Of a stretch of DNA of 64,000 nucleotides, positions 43,312-51,653 are shown in pieces. The position numbers were made by a program, and so were the translations under genes. The notes beneath the pieces were generated by a model, which saw only the letters and a list, made by a program, of their open reading frames with translations, searched no databases and was not told where the DNA came from. Numbering within the stretch: the first letter of the stretch is position 1; each line of letters begins with the position of its first letter. This DNA comes from an uncultured Cellulosilyticum sp. Its GTDB lineage: Bacteria > Bacillota > Clostridia > Lachnospirales > Cellulosilyticaceae. The stretch lies in contig CAKVCL010000001.1 in the NCBI GenBank assembly GCA_934725855.1, positions 124,001 through 188,000 on the forward strand, in the 5' to 3' direction.

Positions 43312-44679
43312 ATGATACAAAAAAAATCATACGAAATGGATATGTGCCATGGACCACTTTTGGGAAAAATATTGATTTTCTCGATTCCGCTAGTGCTCTC
43401 TGGCATTTTACAACTTCTCTTTAATGCAGCCGATATTGTTGTCGTTGGACGATATGCTGGAAGTAATGCACTTGCTTCCGTTGGGGCAACTAGTGCACTC
43501 ATTAACTTACTGATTAATGTGTTTATTGGTTTATCCATCGGTAGTAATGTCTTAGTGGCTCGTTACTATGGTGCCAAAAATATACAGGCAACTCAAGAAA
43601 CTTTACATACTTCTATCTTACTTAGTTTATTAAGTGGTTTGGCTTTAGCATTTATTGGCTTCTTTTTATCTAACCCTTTATTAATGCTAATGGGTACGCC
43701 AAATGATGTTTTACCCCTTGCCACTCTTTATATGAAGATTTATTTTTTAGGCATGCCTGCCACTATGGTTTATAATTTTGGAAGTGCCATCTTAAGAGCC
43801 ATTGGGGACACCAAACGTCCGCTTTATTTCTTATCCTGTGCAGGGATTGTGAATGTTGCACTCAATCTCTTTTTTGTGATTGTTTTTAACATGAGTGTAG
43901 CGGGTGTTGCCTTAGCTACTGTTATTGCACAATGCATTTCGGCACTATTAATTATTAAAACCTTAATGAAACAAGAAGGCCCTTGCCATCTTAATTTACA
44001 TAAACTTCGTTTATCTAAGCCAAAAGTGATTGAAATCATTCAAGTTGGATTACCTGCTGGTATGCAAGGTGCTATTTTCTCTATTTCTAATGTGCTCATT
44101 CAATCTTCCATCAATGAATTTGGTGCACTGGCTATGGCAGGTAGTACGGCATCTGCTAACATAGAAGGTTTTATTTATATTGCCATGAATTCCATTTATC
44201 AGACAGCACTTAGTTTTACAAGTCAGAACTATGGGGCTAAACAATATGACCGTATTCGAAAAATCTTACGTATTTGCCTTGGCATTGTGGTCGTAGTCGG
44301 CTTAAGTATGGGACTTATTGCCCTTCTCTTTTGTCATCAATTACTTGGCATTTATTCTTCAGATGCCGAAGTGATTACCTTTGGTATTAAGCGTCTTGCC
44401 ATCATCTGCTCTACTTATTTCTTATGTGGCATGATGGATGTTATGGTAGGTTCTCTTCGTGGACTTGGTTATTCCATGCTCCCAATGATTGTTTCACTCA
44501 TTGGGGCTTGCGGACTTCGTATTGTCTGGATTTTCACCATCTTTCAAATGCACCATACATTAAGTACACTTTATATTTCCTATCCGATTACTTGGATCAT
44601 TACCTTCTGTGCCCACCTTGTTTGCTACTTACTCATTCAAAAAGGTAAAATTCATCCTTCATTTGGAAAAACAGCATAA
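43312..44679 (+). CDS. MATE family efflux transporter
   Basis: Twelve-helix multidrug and toxin extrusion pump (455 aa), driven by Na+ or H+. The two homologous halves are visible: PLVLSGILQLLFNAADIVVVGRY at the start (in two strands), and VGLPAGMQGAIFSISN at the start of half two. The start at 43312 follows AAAGGAA by about 10 bases and lies after the -10 element; a start at 43279 would sit at the transcription start. Substrate unknown. No riboswitch was seen directly upstream. Confidence 0.93.
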   Translation: MIQKKSYEMDMCHGPLLGKILIFSIPLVLSGILQLLFNAADIVVVGRYAGSNALASVGATSALINLLINVFIGLSIGSNVLVARYYGAKNIQATQETLHTSILLSLLSGLALAFIGFFLSNPLLMLMGTPNDVLPLATLYMKIYFLGMPATMVYNFGSAILRAIGDTKRPLYFLSCAGIVNVALNLFFVIVFNMSVAGVALATVIAQCISALLIIKTLMKQEGPCHLNLHKLRLSKPKVIEIIQVGLPAGMQGAIFSISNVLIQSSINEFGALAMAGSTASANIEGFIYIAMNSIYQTALSFTSQNYGAKQYDRIRKILRICLGIVVVVGLSMGLIALLFCHQLLGIYSSDAEVITFGIKRLAIICSTYFLCGMMDVMVGSLRGLGYSMLPMIVSLIGACGLRIVWIFTIFQMHHTLSTLYISYPITWIITFCAHLVCYLLIQKGKIHPSFGKTA

Positions 44680-44717
44680 ATTAACTTCTTTTTATGATGT
44701 CTACTCTGCTTATAAGT

Positions 44718-44766
44718 AAAAGCCAGCTGCTTTCTTACCTTCTAAGAAAATCAGCTGGCTTTTGTT
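44718..44766. terminator. Terminator between the MATE and jetC-like genes
   Basis: AAAAGCCAGCTG pairs with CAGCTGGCTTTT, with an inner TTTCTTA/TAAGAAA pairing. It separates two convergent transcription units. Confidence 0.92.
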
Positions 44767-44785
44767 TTCATACAAATTGGAATAA

Positions 44786-47700
44786 TTAAAATAAACCTAA
44801 TTGATTGCTGCCTAATATACTGAGTGCCATCGGGTCATTATCCATAAAATAAGCCTTTCTAATCTCTTGCTGTTTGGTAAAGATTGAAGTTTTACCATCG
44901 ACGCTGCTTCTTAGTTTACAGCTATAAACAATTGGGAAGTACCTTCTAATAAAGTCCCCTTCTGAATGAGCTGTTAAAGCAATAATCTGAAAACCTAACT
45001 CTTTAGCAATAAAGAAAACCGGCTCTAAAACATGTCCACTTGAGGCTTTACCAAATGGATTATCCAAGATAACTGCCCGACTGACTTTTTGTTCACCTGC
45101 CTGTATATTTTGCTTTTTCTCAGCCAGATAATTTAAAATGCCTAGATAAAGGGCCATATTCTTGCTCCATTTCTCACCACCTGACCACTTATTGGAGGTT
45201 TCCCAAGAATACTTTTGACTACTGACATCACTAACGTGACTCACTTTTCGGCATCGTACACGAATCACATCATTGCCCATGACTACCTTAAGCAGGGTTT
45301 TCAGTTTAAATTGTTCTTTAATATACTTTTTGACTTTTTGCAAATCTTCTTTTCCTGTTTCGTCTAAGAAAATATCTTTTTCCATCTCATCTAATAAGCC
45401 ATAGATATGACGTCTAATCTTTTCTTTACCGCTCTCTTCCTGCCAAGTTGGAATCACAAATTCATAGATGGTTTTCCAACCCTCTTCGGTATTGACACGT
45501 GTCATTTTAGGAATTTCAGAAAGCTCCGCTGCAACCGTTTTAAGATAAGCATAAAGATGGATAATAAACTGTGTGACCTGCTGATCTTGATCTAATAAAT
45601 CTTTTTCTAATAGGGTTAGAGTTTGATTGATACGCTCCACCATATTATCTGTCCATACGACTAAATCTTCATACTGCTGTTTTTGCATCATGCCTTGCAA
45701 TGCCATATTTCTAAGCTTACTATCTGTAATTTCTTTTTGGCAGAACAATTTAAAGCTCATTTTTCTTTCTTCAATAATGTCTTTTTGTTTTTCAACCTCT
45801 GCCTTAAGCGCGGATAAGTTTTCTAACAGCTGACTAACCGTCATTCGGGCTTTTAGAGCATAGTCAAATTCCTCCACCATCACTTGGTCTAAAACAGCAG
45901 GCTGAACCTCTGGATGACAAAATCCAAATACTTCATCCTTTTTATCCATTTGCTGCTTATGCTCTAAGAAGATTTTAAGCTCTTTTTCTTGATTTTGAAT
46001 GTGTTTGGTAAGTTTTTTATCTTGCTCACTTAATTGCTCTTGTTTGTTTGCAAATTGCCCTTTAACAGCTTCAGTCACTTCCATCTCTTCTAAAAAGCTA
46101 CCATAGCGTTCTTCATAAAGGGCTTTCTTACTTTCAAAATCTTGCTCTTTTTTATCAAATTCTGTACGTGCCGTCTTAACCTTTTCTTCCCACTCCTCTA
46201 ATGCTTCCTTTAAGCCTTTTAAGTCTTCTGTCAGCTTTTCCATTTCTAAAGCAAAATGCGGCTCATAAAGTGGAATGTTGCATTCACTGACTTCTTTTTC
46301 CGCTTGTTCTTGACGGAAGCTGGCTTTATTTTCCTCATAGATTTTTTGATTTTCCCTGAGCAAGGCTTCAAGCTCACGACGCCCTTTTTGTTTATCACTT
46401 AGGCTTTCTTTCAGTTGCTCTTGCTTACTTTTTAGATAAACAAACGCTTCGCCTGAATAGATGGCACGCTCCTCTTTCACTTCTTCATAAAGAGAATCCT
46501 CTAAAAGACGATTTTCTTGACCTTTTAATACGCTTAACGTTTCTTTGGCTTCTTCTAAAGCTTCCTCATACATCATCAGCTCACGAAGTCTATTCTCTAA
46601 TGTGCCTTTTTCACCTTGAATGGCTTCTTCTAAGCTTTTGAGTTTGGCTTGATCCTTTTCGCTTTCAGATTTTAATCTCATATACGTAGCCGTTTTTTCT
46701 AAGTAGCCTTGAAGTCTATTTTTTTCATCCGCTTCTTTTCTAAGCTGCATTTCTCCGTCTTTTAGTTGTTTTTCTAAAAACGCACGCTGATCTTTCAGTT
46801 TTTGAAGTAACCCCATTAACTGCTCTTCTAATTGGCTTTGTCTTGTGACTTCTTCCCTTAAATTGGCATATGCCTCATGGGTATAGTCTTTAAGAAAAGC
46901 TTGTACTTTTTCAAGCAGCTTTTCTAGTTCACGTAAGCTTTTTTCTTTTTGTTTTCTAAAAGAGGTTGCCTCTTCTAGTGCCTTTCTGGCTTCTTTTTTA
47001 TGCAGGGCAAAGCGTTCCATTTGCATGTCTTCTACCCACTTGGAAGGGTAAAGAATATGATTTAAACTAGGGGTTTCCTCTACTGCCTTTTTAGCCTCAC
47101 TTAAAGAAAGGACTTCTACCAAATAAGTCATTTGATGACGATGCTTTTCAAGTAGCCTTTTTAGTGCCTCCTCTTGCCCATCTGCAACAATGACCACACT
47201 TGCCCATTTAGGCATTTCATATAGCTTTGCTTTTTGCGCATCATTTTCAAGCTGCTCAATAAAAGCTGTTCCCGTTTGCAAGAAATCAAATTGAGGCCCC
47301 CAACGCTCAACCCACGTTTCTAGTAACGGTTCCACTGTGAAAAAGTCATGTCCCGCATAATTTTCAAGGAACTGTGCTTCTCTTCTTTCTAAAAGCAGAG
47401 CTTCTTCCTTTTCCCTTGTGATTTTTTCAATTTGTTCCTCTAGTGCGGAAAGAACTTGTTTTGGTTTTAAATAAAGGGACTCTAACGTTTGAAAAAGAGA
47501 AAGATGAACTTTTAAGGCTTGTAAAACTTTACTTTGTGCTTTTTCAAATTCATCTAGTTTCGCTTGCAAAAGTCCTTTTTGGGTCATCATTTGGCTTTTC
47601 TTTTCAAGGTTTTGATCGAGCTTAACGGATGCTTCTTTCATTTCTTCCTCAAGTTGTCTGTGACGTTTATTAAGGTAAACGGCATTTTCCTCAATCGCCT

Positions 47701-49210
47701 CTAATCGTTCTTTCCATAAACGGCTTTGAACGTCTAAATTCTCCTCACCCGCTTCTTGAATGATCTGCATAAGCATTTGACTTATTTGCTTTTGCTGCTC
47801 ATTCCATTTCCCTTTAAGCTGACTCGCCTCACTTTTTAAGGTTTCTAGCTTTTCCTGAACCCTCTTCTTTTCTTTTTCCGTTTCTTTGACTTTTTCAAAG
47901 GCGGCGTCTTGCTCTCTTTTAGTCTGAGCCTGTTCTTTCTTAAGGTCTTCTAGTTTCTCCACGAAATAGCCTTTTAACTTGCCGCTGTTTTCCTCTAATG
48001 CCTCTTTTAAATCTTCAACTTCTGTGTCTTCATCTAATAGAGCTAATTGTTCTTCATAGCCTTTTATTTTTGCCTCAGCTTCCTTCATGTTATTTTGGAA
48101 ACGAGATAGTTTTAACTCATGCCTTCTAAGTTCTTTAGTTTCTTTCTTTTCCTTAAGCCCTACATACGTTTCATTTTGTGCATCATAGGTTTCTTTAGCC
48201 CCCTGCCATAACGCTTTTGCTTCGGACACTTCAAGCTGTGCCATTTCTTTTTCAAGAAGACGTTTTTCATTTTCAACTTGCTTTTTTTCATTCTCTAGCT
48301 TGGCTAGGTTTGCTTGTACTTTGGCTTCTTTCGCTTCAATGAGTTGCCAAATGGCTTTAGCTTCTTCTTTTTGATGCTCATAAGCTTTGATGTTTTGATG
48401 ATATAAGCGATAGTCTTGTACATAAGCTTCGATTTCACTTTTGATTTTTTCGCTTTCTTTAATGCTCCGTTCTAGTTGTTTATGCTTATTAAAGTGGGCA
48501 CGCTGACTTTCAAAAGTATTGGCAAATTCTTCGCTTCCCTGCCCTACAAGGCCCTGCTCCACAGTAGGTAGTAATAATTTTTCTACAAGATCAGCAGTTG
48601 TTTTACAGCCATCAAAGAACGCTTCAACAGATCCTTCACCGCCATTAATAACGGTAATACTGCGCCACTCTTCAGGAATAATCTTAAAGTGGTCTTCAAT
48701 GTAGGCATGAAACTCCTTCGTGGTTTGAAAAACCTTTGCTTCTAGATGTTCTTTACTCATCCTTTGATAATAAGCATTTATCTCACTTCTTGTAGCTGCG
48801 CGCTTGACACCTTCTCCCTCTTCAATGGTAAAGGGTAAGTTTTCAATGGTATGCTTGTCTTCATTTCCGTATGAATATGCATATTTATAAGACTTTAACT
48901 CATTGTTTTGTAAATAAAGCGTCACAGCTGTTAATCCATAACGCCTAGGTTTATCTGAAATAATCCATTCAATCGCAATGTGTGCAGCTTGTCCATCTAA
49001 AACAAAGGTTTCCTTTGCTTTACGATCCCCTAGGTCAGTATGGGGTAAAACGGCTTGAAGAGCAGCTTGAATAAAAACGGTTTTCCCTCCACCGTTCTCA
49101 AGTAAAATCGCTGTATTATGTCCTGCACAAGTAAACAGCTCATCATTATATCGTTTATTGCCATTTTCATAAATGACATTGGTGTATCTTATTTTGGATA
49201 TGGATGCCAT
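44786..49210 (-). CDS. SMC-like ATPase, JetC/MukB type (Wadjet/Mks-like)
   Basis: Large ABC-type ATPase (1474 aa), close in size to MukB. The N-terminal head half has Walker A in AILLENGGGKTVF (residues 36-46). Long coiled coils rich in Glu, Lys and Gln run from about 230 to 1150, with a hinge-like globular stretch near 560-680. The C-terminal head half has the ABC signature KWSGGEKWS (SGGE at about 1343-1346), Walker B AVILDNPFGKASSG (Asp 1383, Asn 1384) and an H-loop ALTAHSEG. Asn takes the place where most ABC ATPases have the catalytic Glu. Third gene of an operon with the jetA- and jetB-like genes; ribosome binding site AGGAGGAATAGG. Expected to load on DNA and extrude loops; role in plasmid or phage defence or chromosome folding is inference. 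Confidence 0.85.
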   Translation of the reverse strand: MASISKIRYTNVIYENGNKRYNDELFTCAGHNTAILLENGGGKTVFIQAALQAVLPHTDLGDRKAKETFVLDGQAAHIAIEWIISDKPRRYGLTAVTLYLQNNELKSYKYAYSYGNEDKHTIENLPFTIEEGEGVKRAATRSEINAYYQRMSKEHLEAKVFQTTKEFHAYIEDHFKIIPEEWRSITVINGGEGSVEAFFDGCKTTADLVEKLLLPTVEQGLVGQGSEEFANTFESQRAHFNKHKQLERSIKESEKIKSEIEAYVQDYRLYHQNIKAYEHQKEEAKAIWQLIEAKEAKVQANLAKLENEKKQVENEKRLLEKEMAQLEVSEAKALWQGAKETYDAQNETYVGLKEKKETKELRRHELKLSRFQNNMKEAEAKIKGYEEQLALLDEDTEVEDLKEALEENSGKLKGYFVEKLEDLKKEQAQTKREQDAAFEKVKETEKEKKRVQEKLETLKSEASQLKGKWNEQQKQISQMLMQIIQEAGEENLDVQSRLWKERLEAIEENAVYLNKRHRQLEEEMKEASVKLDQNLEKKSQMMTQKGLLQAKLDEFEKAQSKVLQALKVHLSLFQTLESLYLKPKQVLSALEEQIEKITREKEEALLLERREAQFLENYAGHDFFTVEPLLETWVERWGPQFDFLQTGTAFIEQLENDAQKAKLYEMPKWASVVIVADGQEEALKRLLEKHRHQMTYLVEVLSLSEAKKAVEETPSLNHILYPSKWVEDMQMERFALHKKEARKALEEATSFRKQKEKSLRELEKLLEKVQAFLKDYTHEAYANLREEVTRQSQLEEQLMGLLQKLKDQRAFLEKQLKDGEMQLRKEADEKNRLQGYLEKTATYMRLKSESEKDQAKLKSLEEAIQGEKGTLENRLRELMMYEEALEEAKETLSVLKGQENRLLEDSLYEEVKEERAIYSGEAFVYLKSKQEQLKESLSDKQKGRRELEALLRENQKIYEENKASFRQEQAEKEVSECNIPLYEPHFALEMEKLTEDLKGLKEALEEWEEKVKTARTEFDKKEQDFESKKALYEERYGSFLEEMEVTEAVKGQFANKQEQLSEQDKKLTKHIQNQEKELKIFLEHKQQMDKKDEVFGFCHPEVQPAVLDQVMVEEFDYALKARMTVSQLLENLSALKAEVEKQKDIIEERKMSFKLFCQKEITDSKLRNMALQGMMQKQQYEDLVVWTDNMVERINQTLTLLEKDLLDQDQQVTQFIIHLYAYLKTVAAELSEIPKMTRVNTEEGWKTIYEFVIPTWQEESGKEKIRRHIYGLLDEMEKDIFLDETGKEDLQKVKKYIKEQFKLKTLLKVVMGNDVIRVRCRKVSHVSDVSSQKYSWETSNKWSGGEKWSKNMALYLGILNYLAEKKQNIQAGEQKVSRAVILDNPFGKASSGHVLEPVFFIAKELGFQIIALTAHSEGDFIRRYFPIVYSCKLRSSVDGKTSIFTKQQEIRKAYFMDNDPMALSILGSNQLGLF

Positions 49211-49220
49211 CCTATTCCTC

Positions 49221-49937
49221 CTAGCTATATTGATAAATAAAGTCTAATAATCCACGATTATATTCATAATCCATATAATAACGCTGCATAATGACTTTGG
49301 TTTTTTCAGTGAGTTCTAACTCATAATTGCCGATATCTTTTACCATCTCTTGTTTTTCAAGAAACTGTTTGGTCATATTTAAAAAGCTCAATCGGCTTGC
49401 CATAACCCCTGTAAGTTTTTTGGCATTTTCCTTCACATCATCTAATGCCATCCACTTCTCAACGATTTTTTGCCAATTGTATTCTTGCTCTTCTTCTACT
49501 TTTTTAAGCTGCTCCTCACCTAACGCCCAAAGCGCTTCCATTCTATTTTGAATGGCTTCTAGCCATTCTGCCATCGTAATAAAAGCTCTGGTTGGTTCTT
49601 TGGTTTGATAGCTATTATAAAACTCACCTACCAAAATAATCGTTGCCACATACATTAAATAAATGTCTAAATTGGTTGCATTATTCGGTAAGTAAAGCTT
49701 TTTAATCGTTTCATTGCTCATTTGATAAGGCGAGCTGCTTGCAATCGGCACTAAATAAGCCATTCCCCCAGCAACAATCACCGTTGCCTGGTCTTCATTT
49801 GCAAATTGATTGATTAATTCCTCGATGCGTTCATCTCTTGTATATAAACGCATTTCTTCAACAGACTGACTACCCGTTCTAGCAAGTCTTCCATACAGTT
49901 TATAGGCCTCTATGATTTCTTGTTCTTTATACGCCAT
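49221..49937 (-). CDS. JetB/MukE-like subunit (DUF6063 type)
   Basis: Helical protein (238 aa) encoded between the kleisin-like and SMC-like genes, the place of MukE/JetB in these systems. I recognise it as the DUF6063-type partner mainly by context and by its length; it contains SVEEMRLYTRDERIEELINQ near the start and a C-terminal helical region typical of winged-helix subunits. The start at 49937 (MAYKEQE) follows GAAGGTG by 6 bases. It overlaps the jetA-like gene slightly and ends 11 bases before the jetC-like gene, so translation is coupled. Confidence 0.75.
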   Translation of the reverse strand: MAYKEQEIIEAYKLYGRLARTGSQSVEEMRLYTRDERIEELINQFANEDQATVIVAGGMAYLVPIASSSPYQMSNETIKKLYLPNNATNLDIYLMYVATIILVGEFYNSYQTKEPTRAFITMAEWLEAIQNRMEALWALGEEQLKKVEEEQEYNWQKIVEKWMALDDVKENAKKLTGVMASRLSFLNMTKQFLEKQEMVKDIGNYELELTEKTKVIMQRYYMDYEYNRGLLDFIYQYS

Positions 49938-51444
49938 CTTTTTCACCTTCTTTTGTCACAATACTGATATCTATCATCATATTTTTAATTTCAAATCGTG
50001 GTACTTTTTGAATGATGCCTTCATATTCTATAACTTTAAGGTGATTGGTTACACCCCCTAAGGCTTCTTTCACCCCAATTAACACACTTTCTTCTTCTAG
50101 TTTTTCAAAAGCAATGGGGGATTTTTGATGTAAGATGATCCATACATCATAAAAAAGTCTTTCTTCTAATAAAGTGGGATTGGTTTCTTGTAGCCGATTA
50201 AAAACCTCTTCTAAAGTGATGTAACTTCTTCCCTCAAAGAATGGTAAAATCGTTTCCATCACCGACTTAAAATAAAGTGCCAGCTGAGATTTTTCCTGAT
50301 ATAGCTTCTGATCACTGATGCTTTCTACAAAAGCATTACTTTTCATACTTTCCCCCATTCTTTCAATACGTTGCCTAAAAAACACACTCATTGGATTCCA
50401 TACTTTGGCACATTCCAATGGTAAAAAAGGTGCCATAAAGGTTTCACTTGTATGAAGTGGCATGGGTTTTCCAACAAATGGCTCCACAATTTCTTGCTGA
50501 AAGTTAAAGCTATCTAGTCCAATATAATATAAAGACTGCTGAGCCGCCTCTAGGGCATGGGTTCTTAGTACAATACTTTGTTCCAAAAGCTTACTATGCT
50601 CATGATGCACTTCTTCTAAGCGATGATCGATTTTTAAAATGAGTTCATAGGCTTTTTTATCTTTTTCATTGTCTAGCTTATACTTTAAGCTATCTTTTGT
50701 TAAGCGAACAAATTCTTGTAATTCATCAAATTCTTCATTTTCTCGAAGTAATCTTATATGAATGTCTTCTGTTAAGCGCTTATATCTTGCATAAGTCTCT
50801 TCGGAAATAATGCTTCTACTGACTTCATTTTTAATTTTATTTAATCTTTCCGTTAAAGCTTCGGCTGATAAATCCATTTCATCCACTTGCCTTAAAGCGC
50901 CTATAAATTCACCTTTTTCTAATTGCTTACGAAGAAGTAATTGACTAATGGAAATTTGAAATTCACTAAAGTACTCTTTACTAGAGAAAATGAGTTCTAG
51001 TCCTTGCTCATCTAATGTATAATATTGTGCATTCGCTTTTAAATCAGAGCGTGAGGCCTTTAAAATAGAATAATAAACGGTTTCTTCCTGCCCCGTTTCC
51101 CAGTTATAAAACGTCTTTTGATTACGTTTGCCATTAGAAGGCCTGTAAACTTCTAAGATTTCTCTTGCCACACTATAAAATCCTGCTTCATCTAAATCAA
51201 TTTTAGGATAGCAGATTGCTTCAAGAAATTTAGCCAGTTCCTTGATGCCACTATTTTTTTGTCTCATAATCATATTTTCAAAAAAGAATAATAAGGTCAG
51301 CATCCCTAGCTCATAGTAAGGAATCTCCTTACCCCTTGCGTCTTTTCCTTTTTTTCGTTCCAATCGATAAAGGGGATCATAAATGGCAAGTCTTTTCATA
51401 CGCTCACCAAACTGATCCACCGCACTTCTAGCTTCTCTATTCAT
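49927..51444 (-). CDS. JetA/MukF-like kleisin subunit (DUF5716 type)
   Basis: A 505-residue, mostly helical cytoplasmic protein, first gene of the SMC-like operon. It resembles the DUF5716 group that is linked to JetA of Wadjet systems: N-terminal winged-helix-like part (YYELGMLTLLFFFENMIMRQ), a helical middle and a C-terminal part ending FEIKNMMIDISIV. In such complexes this subunit bridges the two ATPase heads. Ribosome binding site CTGGAGGCAGTC. A TATAAT at 51491-51496 (minus strand) probably gives its promoter, and a terminator isolates it from the GTPase gene upstream. Confidence 0.75.
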   Translation of the reverse strand: MNREARSAVDQFGERMKRLAIYDPLYRLERKKGKDARGKEIPYYELGMLTLLFFFENMIMRQKNSGIKELAKFLEAICYPKIDLDEAGFYSVAREILEVYRPSNGKRNQKTFYNWETGQEETVYYSILKASRSDLKANAQYYTLDEQGLELIFSSKEYFSEFQISISQLLLRKQLEKGEFIGALRQVDEMDLSAEALTERLNKIKNEVSRSIISEETYARYKRLTEDIHIRLLRENEEFDELQEFVRLTKDSLKYKLDNEKDKKAYELILKIDHRLEEVHHEHSKLLEQSIVLRTHALEAAQQSLYYIGLDSFNFQQEIVEPFVGKPMPLHTSETFMAPFLPLECAKVWNPMSVFFRQRIERMGESMKSNAFVESISDQKLYQEKSQLALYFKSVMETILPFFEGRSYITLEEVFNRLQETNPTLLEERLFYDVWIILHQKSPIAFEKLEEESVLIGVKEALGGVTNHLKVIEYEGIIQKVPRFEIKNMMIDISIVTKEGEKDGV

Positions 51445-51490
51445 GACTGCCTCCAGATGATTTTTGATCGTTTATCTTAACAACGATTCC

Positions 51491-51496
51491 ATTATA
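51491..51496 (-). promoter_or_regulatory. -10 element of the jetABC-like operon
   Basis: TATAAT on the minus strand, about 47 bases before the jetA-like start codon. No good -35 match was found at the expected spacing. Confidence 0.45.
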
Positions 51497-51564
51497 CTAC
51501 ATTTCTTGACGTTTTTTGTATAGCTTCCACAAATAAAATCAATCCATCCATTATCCTAACGAGC

Positions 51565-51618
51565 AAAAGGTCCAGATTTTAGGATGCCTGTCTTACTCCT
51601 AAAATCGAGACCTTTTCT
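51565..51618 (-). terminator. Terminator of the GTPase-NYN gene
   Basis: AAAAGGTC-CA-GATTTTAGGA pairs with TCCTAAAATC-GA-GACCTTTT; a long hairpin with a 12-base loop and a T-run. It separates the GTPase gene from the SMC-like operon. Confidence 0.88.
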
Positions 51619-51653
51619 ATTCAATCTCTACTTTCTTAAGTTCATGAATATTT

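Noticed and set aside
43266..43312. Guanidine-type riboswitch before the MATE gene
   Set aside because: The promoter lies only about 35 bases before the start codon, leaving no room for a structured leader.
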